In this document: positions 20,007 to 29,367 of the stretch, piece after piece
Layout: each line of letters starts with the position of its first letter
Position numbering within the stretch: position 1 is the stretch's first letter
NCBI GenBank assembly: GCA_001709035.1
Contig: LVKA01000008.1
Coordinates: 682,001 to 746,000, forward strand
Origin: Candidatus Thiodiazotropha endoloripes
GTDB lineage: Bacteria > Pseudomonadota > Gammaproteobacteria > Chromatiales > Chromatiaceae
Direction: 5' to 3'
DNA: 64,000 nt
The notes under the pieces: model-generated
What the model saw: only the letters and a program-made list of their open reading frames with translations
Told to the model about the DNA's origin: nothing
Database searches by the model: none
Translations under genes and position numbers: made by a program

Positions 20007-20798
20007 ATGAAATGGTTTACTATTTTACTGTTGAGTCTGACGGCGTTGTCGGCAAAGGCCGATGTGGCGGTGCTGGTGCATGGTTATCTTGGCAGTGCCG
20101 CTTCCTGGGAGCGCAGTGGCGTCACCAATCTGCTGCACCAGGGTGGCTGGCAGGCGGCCGGTGTCCTAACGCCTCGAGGTTTGCTGCCTCTGCCGGGTGC
20201 CGAGGCGGAGAATAAGTTCTATACCGTGGAACTGCCTTCGATTGCGCCCATTGCAAGCCAATCAAGGATCCTCAACGGCATGCTGAATGCGGTTGCCCAA
20301 AAGCACCCCGATGAGTCGCTGGTTTTGGTCGGTCACTCGGCCGGTGGCGTGGTTGCGCGCATGACCCTGGTGATGGGCGAGATTCCGGCCAAGGCGCTGG
20401 TCACCATCGCCTCACCCCATTTGGGTACTGGACGTGCCGTGCAGGCGTTGGATGAGACGGATGATGTTTTTCCGATCAGTATGGTGAAATCATTCTTTGT
20501 CGGAGACATCTACGATGTGGTGAGAGACTCCTGGGGGGTACTGCTCGACCTGACCCCTGAGCATCCCGGCACTCTGCTGTTTTGGCTTAACCGTCAACCA
20601 CATCCGGAGATCGAATATGTGTCAGTGATCCGGCCTGGACCCGTGGGTCTGGGGGATGAGGTCGTTCCAGCCTATAGCCAGGATATGAACAATATCCCGG
20701 TGCTGAAAGGGCGGGTGAAGAGTCGGCACACGACGCTCAGTCACTCACTCCATCCGGTTGATGGTGAAGTGCTGGCCGATATTTTGTCATCACTTTGA
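20007..20798 (+). CDS. Secreted alpha/beta-hydrolase (lipase-like)
   Basis: A 263-residue protein with a signal peptide (residues 1-18, ending AKA). The oxyanion-type segment VLVHGYLGSAASWE precedes the nucleophile elbow GHSAGGVVAR (Ser at about residue 110). Later candidates for Asp and a final His occur near the C-terminus (HTTLSHSLHPVDG). It is probably a periplasmic or exported lipase/esterase. It lies 69 bp after soeC in the same direction with its own GGAGG (19993-19997), so any link to sulfur metabolism is unproven. Confidence 0.82.
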   Translation: MKWFTILLLSLTALSAKADVAVLVHGYLGSAASWERSGVTNLLHQGGWQAAGVLTPRGLLPLPGAEAENKFYTVELPSIAPIASQSRILNGMLNAVAQKHPDESLVLVGHSAGGVVARMTLVMGEIPAKALVTIASPHLGTGRAVQALDETDDVFPISMVKSFFVGDIYDVVRDSWGVLLDLTPEHPGTLLFWLNRQPHPEIEYVSVIRPGPVGLGDEVVPAYSQDMNNIPVLKGRVKSRHTTLSHSLHPVDGEVLADILSSL

Positions 20799-21006
20799 GT
20801 GGCGATCTGCCTGGCGGCAGAAGCTGAACTGCTTGGTCGCCGGGTGGATATGTCGTGGCTTGGTCACAAATCATCGGACGTGACCATAATGCGGTTAAGG
20901 AGTGACTTGCCTGATCTCAGGTGACGGTAATATTTTGCGTCCGTTTGCGTTGTTCTGCGTACCTCGGCGTCACATTGAGCTTAGCCTGATCGTATCCATT
21001 CCGTTT

Positions 21007-21405
21007 TCAGTCGATCGCCATGACTCTGGTGATCAGATTATCGCGACGCCTGTCCGATTTTCGCCGCTCGCCAGACTGATGATCGTAGTTTTGCATGTTT
21101 CGTCTGTCGCGATTGGCAAATCTTCTTTGATAGCGGTGAGGTCTCAGATAGAGGCCGTTGACGGTACGGCCATCCAGGTTATCAATAATGGTATCGGTTA
21201 CCGACGTTGGATTAACCTGGACGATGGCATGATATTCAATACTGTCCTTCTGCAGATCCCGGATACGGATGATTTTTGTACGTTTGATTCGTGGTTTTTT
21301 GAATACGGATAGGGGTGACCAATTGCTGCGGGCGCCCTTCAGGGTGACGTTCTGGATCTCTTTCAGGGTTACATTCTTAGGAAGATGTTTATAAAAAATC
21401 CACAT
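21007..21405 (-). CDS. Small basic RRM-like conserved protein
   Basis: About 132 residues. The start at 21405 is chosen because GGAGG lies six bases upstream; an upstream ATG at 21417 precludes it. The N-terminus MWIFYKHLPKNVTLKE, then KIIRIRDLQKDSIEYHAIVQVNP and IIDNLDGRTVNGLYLRP, reads like the beta-alpha-beta layout of an RNA recognition motif. A strongly basic C-terminal tail (RPHRYQRRFANRDRR, ERRKSDRRR) follows. It may bind RNA. It stands alone, with long intergenic DNA upstream. Confidence 0.6.
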   Translation of the reverse strand: MWIFYKHLPKNVTLKEIQNVTLKGARSNWSPLSVFKKPRIKRTKIIRIRDLQKDSIEYHAIVQVNPTSVTDTIIDNLDGRTVNGLYLRPHRYQRRFANRDRRNMQNYDHQSGERRKSDRRRDNLITRVMAID

Positions 21406-21991
21406 GGTTGCCTCCAAAAATTATCGCTGATCCACAAGTTTCTTCCGGTGAACAGTGTTCCAAAATCCTTGGAGGGGTGGTATCACAAAAATGTGTCAGT
21501 GCAATGAACAAACGCTGTATTATGGTTTGTCATCATGGATCTGAATGTGATTTGCCTCTCCTATGCCGATCTTTCCTCAATCTATCCTTAATTATAGAGA
21601 GAGACAGCTGGTCAGAATAGAGTCGAATAAACGCTGGCATCGACCGATGTACAGGTGACTGAAAACCGACCTAAGATAGGTTTGTATGTAGTGTCAAGAG
21701 GCTTTGAACTCTGTATCGATCCTAAATGTATACCATTACACAGCACATCCATCCCTATGTTCCCAATCGGTCTTCCCATGGATGTCTCAGATGTTGCGTA
21801 AATTGACTGAGTTGAATAGCCACAGTTTATGCAAACAGCTGGTCTGGATGTGTAAACTATTGTAACCAGCCAGATGGTGCTTGTACTCGGCTAAAACCAC
21901 TGAAACATTAAGGAATAAGAATGGATTCATCAGCAGCTTTATGTTTTTGTTGGGTTGACTACCATTTAAGGTTAAAGAGAACCGTGTCGTC
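21406..21991. other. 586-bp intergenic region, nothing firm
   Basis: Separates the divergent RRM-like gene and the RND adaptor. It is AT-rich with no supported reading frame; short frames at 21408-21620 (+) and 21787-21993 (-) lack ribosome sites. It probably holds the promoters for both flanks. Confidence 0.5.
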
Positions 21992-22990
21992 ATGAGATTG
22001 CTGTCTATCCTTATATGTCTTCTGGGTCTGCTATCGGTTTCCAGCCCGGTAGTGGCGAATGCACTGGTCGTAGCCCGGGTTGCCGTACAAAACGAAATCC
22101 AATCCGGTTTTACCCGTGCTCATTCAAGAGTGACACTTTCCGCGGAAGAGTCCGGTCGGGTGGAGAGCGTCAATGGCGATGTGGGGGACAGGGTGGATGC
22201 AGATAGCCCATTTGCCTGTCTTGATGATACCTATTTGAAGCTTGAGCTGAGAACCAATCAGGCCGAGCAGCAGGCGCTGCAGGTGGATATGGCCTACTAC
22301 CGCAAGGAGGTGGTGAGATACAGCAAACTGGTGAAAAAGAACAGCTCTTCCGAAAGCCAGCTCGATAGCGCACAGCGAAACCTGGACAAGACCCGAAATC
22401 AACTCAAAACCTTATCGATTGCCGAGAAGATTCTACAGGAAAGAGAAGATAGGCTCTGTGTTACTGCACCCCAGGGATGGCGGATAATCAAACGATATGT
22501 TGAACCTGGTCAATGGGTGAATGGGGGAGAGCCGCTGGTTGAGGTCGGAGACTACAGCCGCTTGGTTGTGCCATTCGCGCTCAGTGTCGCAGAGTTCCGT
22601 GCACTGCTGAAACAGCAGCAGCAAGGTCTGTCGGTGAGTTTGCCGGATCATCAGCTGGTTCTCCCCGCTCAGTTGATACGCCTCTCTCCCGCCTTTGATG
22701 AACGTTCACGAAAAATCTATTTTGAGCTGCAATTGAATGAGGGTCTGCCGGTTCATCGGGGAGGTATGAGAGTTGAGTTGAGTTTGAATATTCCTACCCG
22801 CTCCGGTGCTGTGCTGGTGCCAAAACAGGCGCTGCAACAGCGCTATGAACAGTATTGGATGCGGCGTCCCGACGGCAGTGAAATTTCTGTGGTCTATCTC
22901 GGGCGGGCGAATGGCACCGATGGAGATTGGGTGAGGGTGACTTCACCGCAGATCAAGCCGGGGGATCGGTTCCAAATGATTGGTGAGTAA
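21992..22990 (+). CDS. RND efflux periplasmic adaptor subunit
   Basis: A 332-residue HlyD/MFP-family protein with a signal peptide (about residues 1-24, ending SSPVVANA). The lipoyl/barrel half-motifs (SRVTLSAEESGRVESVNGDVGDRVDADS and VTAPQGWRIIKRYVEPGQWV) are separated by a coiled-coil hairpin at about 85-150. It bridges the inner-membrane pump to an outer-membrane channel. The RND pump begins 8 bp downstream. No TolC-like gene is adjacent. Confidence 0.88.
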   Translation: MRLLSILICLLGLLSVSSPVVANALVVARVAVQNEIQSGFTRAHSRVTLSAEESGRVESVNGDVGDRVDADSPFACLDDTYLKLELRTNQAEQQALQVDMAYYRKEVVRYSKLVKKNSSSESQLDSAQRNLDKTRNQLKTLSIAEKILQEREDRLCVTAPQGWRIIKRYVEPGQWVNGGEPLVEVGDYSRLVVPFALSVAEFRALLKQQQQGLSVSLPDHQLVLPAQLIRLSPAFDERSRKIYFELQLNEGLPVHRGGMRVELSLNIPTRSGAVLVPKQALQQRYEQYWMRRPDGSEISVVYLGRANGTDGDWVRVTSPQIKPGDRFQMIGE

Positions 22991-22998
22991 ACCAAACC

Positions 22999-25900
22999 AT
23001 GCGTGATCTTGTCGCTTTCTCTTTGAAACAACGGGTTTTCTACAACCTGATGTTTGTGGTGTTGATCGTGGTGGGATTTATCACGCTGTTCGCATTGCCT
23101 GCCGAACGCTACCCCAATTTCGGTTTTGGTGAAGTGATCATCTCCACAGTCTACCCAGGGGCCTCTCCGGTAGAGGTGGAGAGCCTGGTCACCCGTAAGA
23201 TCGAAGATGCGCTGGAGCAGGTCGATGATGTGGAGTGGATCAACTCCACCTCATTCAGTGGCCGCTCCAATATCCGCGTCAAATTCATCGACGACTCCGA
23301 TTATGACACGCTCTTCAATGAAGTCAGGTTTGAAGTCCTGAATGTAATCAGTGAGTTGCCGCAAGGTGTCGATCCACCACAGCTGCTGAATGCAAAAGTT
23401 CAGGACTGGTTACCGGTGATTGCGGTCAACCTGCTTGGCGATCAAAACAATCGGGCGCTGGCTTTGATGGGGGAGGAGATCAAGACCCGAATCCTCAAAG
23501 TGCCGGAAGTGCAGCAGGTGGAGTTTTCCGGAAAACAGACCCAGGAGTTTCATATCTACCTGGATGCACAGAAACTGCGCGAACTCGGTGTCAGTTTCGA
23601 TCAGGTGGCAAAAGCCCTGATTGGCGCCAACCACACCATCCCGGCCGGTAAGTACACCAACGAGAGTGGTGAGTTCCTGGTCAAGATGGATGAAAGATTC
23701 AACAATCTGGAACAGGTCCAGTCCACCGTGGTGCGGCGGGATGCGGATGGCAGTCTGGTCAAGGTATCCGATCTGGCCAGCGGTATCGGCATGGACTACC
23801 GGGATCCGATCGTCATCGCCTCGGTAAACGGCAAACCCTCATTGGGATTGAAGATCATCAAGTCCGAAAAGGGTAATGCGATGAAGATCCGCGATCAGGT
23901 GGTCGCGATTGTTGAGGAGTTCCGTCCAACCCTCAAAGCGCAAGGGGTGGAGCTGGTTCTGACCCAGGATTCGACCGTCTATATCAAGGATGGATTGAGC
24001 ACCCTGGGGATGAACATGCTGGTGGGTATCAGCCTGGTATCGTTGATCATCTGGTACTTTATGGGCATTCGGAATGCCGGGCTGGTCACCATCGGCATCC
24101 CCTTCGCTTTCATGATCACCATGCTGATCATGTATCTCACTGGTAACAGCTTGAATGAGATCACCCTGTTCTCGTTTGTCCTGGTGACCGGAATCGTGGT
24201 GGATGATGCGATTGTGGTGACCGAGAACATCTATCGCCATGTGCAGGAGGGTAATCCCCTGCGGGATGCGATCATCAATGGTACGTCTGAGGTGGCGCTG
24301 CCGGTCATCTCGGCCACCATGACCACGGTGGCTGCGTTTCTGCCGATGCTGATCATGACCGGTTCAACCGGACAGTTTTTCGCTCTGGTGCCGAAAGCGG
24401 TCACCTTTGCCATCGTCGCCTCACTGATCGAGTGTCTGCTGATCCTGCCGATTCACTATCTCGACTTCGGTCCGCGCAGTCAGAATGCGGTCAAGTTATT
24501 GGAGCGGGATAACGCCATGATGCGGGTCGCCCGTCGCTTTACCGACTGGCTGCTCAATCTGACCATGCGCTACCGGCTGCTGTCGGTATTCATCGTCTCA
24601 GTACTGTTTGTGGTTTCGGTGGCGATCATCGGTCTATCCGCCAGTGGCAAGGTACCGTTGATACGGATTCAGTTTTTTCCCGATGACTACAAAATCTACT
24701 ATGTGGATGTGGTCGGTCCGAGCAATGTCTCCCTTGATGAGATCGACAGTCGGGTGAAACAGATCGCTCAGACCGTGATGGAGGATGGTCCGGGGATGGC
24801 CAGTGCCGCATCCGGGCTGGCCGGGATGTACTTCAACGAGGATTACGAGCCGATCTACGGCAACAATCACGGTTCTGTGATTGTCACCATGCCGAGCACC
24901 AAACAACAGTCCTTCGATGATCCTCTGGCCCATCTGCAAAGGATGCGGGACAAGCTTAAACCGATCTATGAAAAGGAGGGTTATCATCTGCATGTGCATC
25001 CGCAGAATGATGGACCTCCCAGCGGTAAGGATATCAACGTGCGGGTGGTTGGTGCGAATGTCGAGGCGGTATCGGCGTTGTCCGCTGAGTTGCTGAAATT
25101 CATGCAGGCTTCCGAAGAGATCGGACCAAACCTGATCGACCTGAAGGATGACAGAGGGGTGCCCAAACGGGTGTTTCGTCTGCAGGTGGATCAACAGCTG
25201 GTGGCTGAGTACGGCCTCGACAACAGCCAGGTCGCGCAACTGGCGGCGAGTGTCCTGGATGGTCGATATCTCGGCAAGTACCGGCACATCGATGAAGAGG
25301 TGGATATCAAACTGCGACTCGATCCCGGTGCCTTGAAAGAGCCGGAAAATGCCCTCTATATCCCGGTGATCGAGGATGCCGGGCGGCCGGTCTATTTAAA
25401 CGATCTGGTACAGGTCAAAGCCTATAATGAGAGTGGTGAGATCAAGCGCTACCAGGGGCAGAGGGCGATCAGTTTGAAAGCCGATATCCGTGAAGGTGCT
25501 CCCACTTCAACGCCGGCAGTTGTGGAAGCGGTGAGGCGCTACTATGAAACCATTCGTGAGGGCTATCCCGGTGCAACGGTAACCTTTGGCGGCGAACATG
25601 AGGATACCCAGCGCTCCTTCCAGTCGCTGGCCTATGCCTTCATCATCGCTGTACTGGTGATGTATGTGATTCTGGCGACCCAGTTTCAGTCCTACCTGCA
25701 GCCGCTGATCATTCTCTCTGCGGTGGTTTTCGCCTTGATCGGCGTGGTGTTCGGCAAGCTGATCACCCAGTCCCTGTTTACCGTCAACAGTTTTATTGCA
25801 GTAATCGGTGTGGCGGGTGTGGTGGTCAATGATGCGCTGGTGCTGATCGACTTTATCAACAAGAGATATCGCAGTGGTATGACACGACGCGAGGCGATCA

Positions 25901-26160
25901 CCGAAGGGGTTCATATTCGCCTGCGACCGATTCTGCTTACCACCCTGACCACCAGTCTCGGATTGCTGCCAATGGCCGTGGGTTTTCCCAGCTACTCACT
26001 GGTCTGGGGCACCATGGCATCGACCTTCGTTACCGGACTTGCCGCAGCCACGGCTTTGACCCTGTTTATCATTCCGGTGCTGTGGGACCTGTTAATGGGA
26101 TTGCAGGAGAGAATAGCCAGACGCAGAGCGAACAGGGATCTCTCTTCAGAAAGTTATTAA
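22999..26160 (+). CDS. RND-family inner-membrane efflux transporter
   Basis: A 1053-residue AcrB-superfamily permease with twelve predicted membrane helices and two large periplasmic loops. The proton-relay motif GIVVDDAIVVTENIYRH is at about residues 396-412, and the symmetric VVNDALVLIDFINKRYR at about 945. The C-terminal GLAAATALTLFIIPVLWDL is typical. The substrate is not readable; the divergence from AcrB and the pairing with a short adaptor suggest the broad, poorly characterised HAE-like branch. Co-transcribed with the adaptor. Confidence 0.93.
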   Translation: MRDLVAFSLKQRVFYNLMFVVLIVVGFITLFALPAERYPNFGFGEVIISTVYPGASPVEVESLVTRKIEDALEQVDDVEWINSTSFSGRSNIRVKFIDDSDYDTLFNEVRFEVLNVISELPQGVDPPQLLNAKVQDWLPVIAVNLLGDQNNRALALMGEEIKTRILKVPEVQQVEFSGKQTQEFHIYLDAQKLRELGVSFDQVAKALIGANHTIPAGKYTNESGEFLVKMDERFNNLEQVQSTVVRRDADGSLVKVSDLASGIGMDYRDPIVIASVNGKPSLGLKIIKSEKGNAMKIRDQVVAIVEEFRPTLKAQGVELVLTQDSTVYIKDGLSTLGMNMLVGISLVSLIIWYFMGIRNAGLVTIGIPFAFMITMLIMYLTGNSLNEITLFSFVLVTGIVVDDAIVVTENIYRHVQEGNPLRDAIINGTSEVALPVISATMTTVAAFLPMLIMTGSTGQFFALVPKAVTFAIVASLIECLLILPIHYLDFGPRSQNAVKLLERDNAMMRVARRFTDWLLNLTMRYRLLSVFIVSVLFVVSVAIIGLSASGKVPLIRIQFFPDDYKIYYVDVVGPSNVSLDEIDSRVKQIAQTVMEDGPGMASAASGLAGMYFNEDYEPIYGNNHGSVIVTMPSTKQQSFDDPLAHLQRMRDKLKPIYEKEGYHLHVHPQNDGPPSGKDINVRVVGANVEAVSALSAELLKFMQASEEIGPNLIDLKDDRGVPKRVFRLQVDQQLVAEYGLDNSQVAQLAASVLDGRYLGKYRHIDEEVDIKLRLDPGALKEPENALYIPVIEDAGRPVYLNDLVQVKAYNESGEIKRYQGQRAISLKADIREGAPTSTPAVVEAVRRYYETIREGYPGATVTFGGEHEDTQRSFQSLAYAFIIAVLVMYVILATQFQSYLQPLIILSAVVFALIGVVFGKLITQSLFTVNSFIAVIGVAGVVVNDALVLIDFINKRYRSGMTRREAITEGVHIRLRPILLTTLTTSLGLLPMAVGFPSYSLVWGTMASTFVTGLAAATALTLFIIPVLWDLLMGLQERIARRRANRDLSSESY

Positions 26161-26163
26161 CCC

Positions 26164-26190
26164 TGGGCCTGTTAAGCGTAAGCCAATTGG
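26164..26190 (-). repeat. Solitary diverged end motif upstream of tsaB
   Basis: GGGCCTGTTAAGCGTAAGCC and the following CAATTGGATT resemble the first 27 bp of the 11793 terminal repeat (GGGCCTGTTAACACGAATCC, then CAATACG), with several changes. Confidence 0.45.
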
Positions 26191-26233
26191 ATTATTGTAG
26201 GCAGCTCACTGCAATTTCAGCTTTTCCTGCTTT

Positions 26234-26914
26234 ATGAAACTACTTGCCATAGAAACCGCGACAGAGGCCTGCTCTGCCGCGCTGCTTATCGATGATCAGA
26301 TCGAGTTGCGTTATGAGATCAAACCGAGAGGCCACAGTGAGCTGATCCTCGGCATGATGGATGGGTTGCTGGCCGATGCGGGCTTGTCCGCCAATCAGCT
26401 CGATGCGATGGCGTTCGGCCGGGGGCCGGGTTCTTTCACTGGTGTGCGGATTGCCACCGGGGTGATCCAGGGCGCGGCTTTCGCAGCCGATCTACCGGTG
26501 GTTCCGGTCTCCACGCTGGCGGCGCTGGCTCAGCGGGCCTATCGGGAAAAGGGCGAGCCGAATCTGCTGACAGCCTTTGACGCCAGAATGGGGGAGCTCT
26601 ACTGGGCGGGTTATCGGGTCGACAGTAACGAGATTGTTCGTCTGGTCATGGATGAACAGGTGTCCAATGCGCAACAGGTTCATCTGCCTCTGGACGAGGA
26701 GTGGTATGGGGTTGGCTCAGGTTGGGGTGTCTATGGTCCCCAGTTGGGTGAGCGACTTGGGGAATCACTGCTCGGTTACAAAGCGGATCTCTACTGCAGC
26801 GCCCGTGATGTGGCGACACTGGCTGCCGTTGATTTCGAAGCCGGTCTGGCGGTGTCTGCCGAACGGGCGTTGCCGGTCTATCTGCGTAATGAAGTGGCAC
26901 ATAAAAAGAGGTAA
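26234..26914 (+). CDS. tsaB: tRNA threonylcarbamoyladenosine biosynthesis protein TsaB
   Basis: A 226-residue ASKHA-fold protein starting MKLLAIETATEACSAAL, with GRGPGSFTGVRI (about residues 59-70), typical of TsaB/YeaZ. It partners TsaD and TsaE in making t6A37 on tRNAs that read ANN codons; TsaB is the scaffold and has lost catalysis. The start at 26234 matches the family N-terminus. It is transcribed separately from the RND pair (73-bp gap containing a repeat motif). Confidence 0.95.
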   Translation: MKLLAIETATEACSAALLIDDQIELRYEIKPRGHSELILGMMDGLLADAGLSANQLDAMAFGRGPGSFTGVRIATGVIQGAAFAADLPVVPVSTLAALAQRAYREKGEPNLLTAFDARMGELYWAGYRVDSNEIVRLVMDEQVSNAQQVHLPLDEEWYGVGSGWGVYGPQLGERLGESLLGYKADLYCSARDVATLAAVDFEAGLAVSAERALPVYLRNEVAHKKR

Positions 26915-26971
26915 GTCCGCAAATGAACGCAAATAAGAGTCGCAAATTGTAGTATTTACCCTGAATAGTAA

Positions 26972-27086
26972 TTACTTAAGTGCCAAGACCCTCATTGCCC
27001 TGGGGATCCTGGTGGGGCTGGCCCCACCCTACACACTGAAATTACAGTAGGGTGGGGCTCTGCCCCACCAGAAAGTGCTTAAGTAA
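26972..27086. repeat. REP-type palindrome pair
   Basis: GGTGGGGCTGGCCCCACCCTAC (27011-27032) is followed by GTAGGGTGGGGCTCTGCCCCACC (27048-27070) in opposite orientation, forming a long stem. Outer arms TTACTTAAGTGC (26972-26983) and GTGCTTAAGTAA (27075-27086) also pair. The core GTAGGGTGGGGC matches the arrays around the transposase gene at 40.0-40.6 kb. It lies between two genes and may act as a transcript end. Confidence 0.8.
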
Positions 27087-27181
27087 GCGTCATCCACATT
27101 CGGCCAAGGTTTGCTATGTTGCAAACTGAAGCGCCTGCACTTGTAACACTGCATTTGCGTTCATGATCGGACTGATACCGC

Positions 27182-27721
27182 TTAAAAACCAAAGCCGATA
27201 CCAATACTGCCGTAGCTGCTGCCGCCACTGCTGGCGCCGAAGCCGAATCGAATCCTTGGTTTGGCCCGGGATTCCTGTTGTTTCGGCCAGAGGGCAAGTT
27301 GATCGCAATGCATCACGGGAAACACGTATTCCGCCTCACCGACCCGGCCTGAACGAACCGCTGATATCTGGCCGGTCGCCGTGACCATTCTTCCCGATGG
27401 GTAGTCTCCGGCTTCCAGGTAGCCCGGCTGTGTGGCAATAAAGCGCCCGATGGAGCTGGACTCTGTCATCGGCTTTCCCCGCTCATCCAACGGGTAGGCG
27501 AGGATTTCCACTTCGCTCGATTCCGCGAGGTTGGTGATGGCAATGACAATCCCACCCCACTCCAATTTTTGCTCGGGAAGTGTTGAGTCTGTGTCAATTT
27601 GCTTTGGGGAGAGGCTGCGGTCTGCGTGTTCAATGACCGGATTGCTGCTGCATCCCGCGACGCTGAACAGCAGAGTGATCAAGCCGATAACCAAAGCGTT
27701 CTCTTTCTGTGCTTGATGCAT
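27182..27721 (-). CDS. Slp-family outer membrane lipoprotein
   Basis: A 179-residue lipoprotein with signal and lipobox FSVAGC (Cys at about residue 24). The Slp-domain pattern is LEWGGIVIAITNLAESSEVEILAYPLDERG, then GRFIATQPGYLEAGDYPSGRMVTATGQI. A glycine/serine-rich C-terminal tail (FGFGASSGGSSYGSIGIGFGF) differs from typical Slp and looks like a low-complexity surface tail. A second Slp paralogue lies 8 bp upstream in the same operon. Slp proteins in enterobacteria are induced by starvation or acid; the role here is unknown. Confidence 0.85.
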   Translation of the reverse strand: MHQAQKENALVIGLITLLFSVAGCSSNPVIEHADRSLSPKQIDTDSTLPEQKLEWGGIVIAITNLAESSEVEILAYPLDERGKPMTESSSIGRFIATQPGYLEAGDYPSGRMVTATGQISAVRSGRVGEAEYVFPVMHCDQLALWPKQQESRAKPRIRFGFGASSGGSSYGSIGIGFGF

Positions 27722-27729
27722 GACTCAGG

Positions 27730-28269
27730 CTACCAGTAGATCGGATGTCTTCGCCAATAGGGGTAGTAAAAGGGGTCGTAGAAAGGGTCGTAGAAGTATC
27801 GGTGCTGATAGGACGTGTCGATCTGTTTGGGCCACAGATGGTAGCTCCGCACCTTCACCTGGGGGTAGCTGTAGGGGTATTCACCGACAGGTTTCTCGAC
27901 CATCTCTTGAAGTCGCCCGACCACTGTGATCAGACGCGTTTTGGGAAAATCCTCAGGCTCCAGAAAGCCTTCCATGCGGGCGATGAAACGGCCGCGGCTC
28001 TTTTTGCTGTCCAACGGCTTACCCGATTTGCTCAGGCGCTGGGAGAGAATCTCGATATGGGTCTCATCCGCCAGGTTTTCCACCGAGATGATCTCACCTC
28101 CCCAGCGTACGCGGCTGCCGATAAATGGTTCGGCGTCCTGCTGCACTTCATCGACCCGGATGTCGCCGTCAACTGGGGTGCGGATGGCGAGTGGTATCTT
28201 TGATGCGCAGCTGCTGATGATTAGGCTGCCGACAACAATGAGAAGGATACGTCTGCTCTGTCTGTTCAT
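27730..28269 (-). CDS. Slp-family outer membrane lipoprotein (paralogue)
   Basis: About 179 residues from the ATG at 28269 (MNRQSRRILLIVVGSLIISS then C), with a lipobox at about residue 21. An upstream ATG at 28299 would add a non-signal leader, so the later start is preferred. The Slp core is VRWGGEIISVENLADETHIEILSQRLSKSG, then GRFIARMEGFLEPEDF. The C-terminus is Tyr/Pro/Asp-rich (FYDPFYDPFYYPYWRR) with a repeated YDPF unit. Tandem with the shorter-gap paralogue downstream. Confidence 0.85.
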   Translation of the reverse strand: MNRQSRRILLIVVGSLIISSCASKIPLAIRTPVDGDIRVDEVQQDAEPFIGSRVRWGGEIISVENLADETHIEILSQRLSKSGKPLDSKKSRGRFIARMEGFLEPEDFPKTRLITVVGRLQEMVEKPVGEYPYSYPQVKVRSYHLWPKQIDTSYQHRYFYDPFYDPFYYPYWRRHPIYW

Positions 28270-28360
28270 GTTCCCCGAGGCTTCCGATGCAATTCCCAAC
28301 TGTTGGACTGTCAGGTCTTCGGTAAATTCCCTGCAACCTGTTTATCCTGCGCACGGAGGA

Positions 28361-29362
28361 TTATTCCACGATGCGCTCTTTTTTCGCCTCTTCCTGATAA
28401 TAGTAGTCGTATTTCCGATGCATATGGTTGGTGAAGCTCCAGGCTTCATTGTAGGAGAGACCACTGTTTTTCGGGATGATGACCTTCACATAGAGACTGC
28501 TATGCTGTTTTTTCAGGCTAGCAAGATTCTGTTCCAGCTTGCTGCGTGAAATGGATTTGAAACGGCTGTCCTGGGGACCTTTATACTCGATTCGGGTCTG
28601 TTTGCCCTTTTTGGTGTAACGCACTTCGACCAGGGTTTTACCCTTGGCGGTACGGGCCGGACGCAGCAGTTTGTTGTACTGGATCTTAAGATCGGAATAG
28701 TCCTCTTTCAGGTCGCTCAGCTGTTCGTCCCGCTCCTGATTGAGAGCTAGGGCTTGCAGCAGCTCTTCGTCCTTACTCGACAGGGTGATGCGCAGCTGCT
28801 CCAGATCCTGCAGGGTTTCGGCCTGACGGCTGTTTGCCTGGTCCAGATCGGCGGTGAGGGTCTGGATATTGAGATTCGCTTCGCTGATCTGATTGCGCAG
28901 TCTTTCACCCTCCTGGCTAAGTCGAGTGATCTGGGTATTGAGCAGGGTACGTTCGCTGGTGAGGGTGTTGACCCGGCTGTTGAGCTCATCCCGCTCCCGG
29001 TTCAGCTGGCTGATCTGGAACCGTTGACTGGAGATCGCCGCCTCCTGCTCTTCGGATCGCTCCTGCAGCTGCATCATCTGCATGCGCAACATGGTCAGCT
29101 CATGCTCCCGCGCGATCAGCCGCTCTTCCAGGGTCTCGTTCTCTTCACCGGTGCTCCTGACCAGTTCCATCGCCTGCTGCTCCGCTTCCATGGTGGCGCG
29201 GAGTTGGGAGAGTAACTCCATGTTGCGCAGTAGCAGAATCACCATCGCAAGCATGAAGATCATCACGATCACGGTCATGATGTCGGTGAACGAGGGCCAG
29301 AAGCTGTCGTCCCCCTGGGTGCCCTGGTTATTGAGCCGCAGATCGATGAAGCTATCGTCCAT
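28361..29362 (-). CDS. ExbD/MotB-like anchored protein with long coiled-coil stalk
   Basis: About 333 residues from ATG 29362 (TTG 29371 would overlap the upstream stop). One N-terminal membrane helix (DIMTVIVMIFMLAMVILLL) is preceded by Asp27, the position of the proton-path Asp in ExbD/MotB. About 165 residues of heptad-rich coiled coil follow (residues 55-220). The C-terminal domain (LYVKVIIPKNSGLSYNEAWSFTNHM) is reminiscent of the ExbD/TolR periplasmic fold, not of an OmpA peptidoglycan-binding domain. It partners the MotA/TolQ/ExbB-like protein encoded immediately upstream. Function unknown. Confidence 0.7.
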   Translation of the reverse strand: MDDSFIDLRLNNQGTQGDDSFWPSFTDIMTVIVMIFMLAMVILLLRNMELLSQLRATMEAEQQAMELVRSTGEENETLEERLIAREHELTMLRMQMMQLQERSEEQEAAISSQRFQISQLNRERDELNSRVNTLTSERTLLNTQITRLSQEGERLRNQISEANLNIQTLTADLDQANSRQAETLQDLEQLRITLSSKDEELLQALALNQERDEQLSDLKEDYSDLKIQYNKLLRPARTAKGKTLVEVRYTKKGKQTRIEYKGPQDSRFKSISRSKLEQNLASLKKQHSSLYVKVIIPKNSGLSYNEAWSFTNHMHRKYDYYYQEEAKKERIVE

Positions 29363-29367
29363 ACGAA

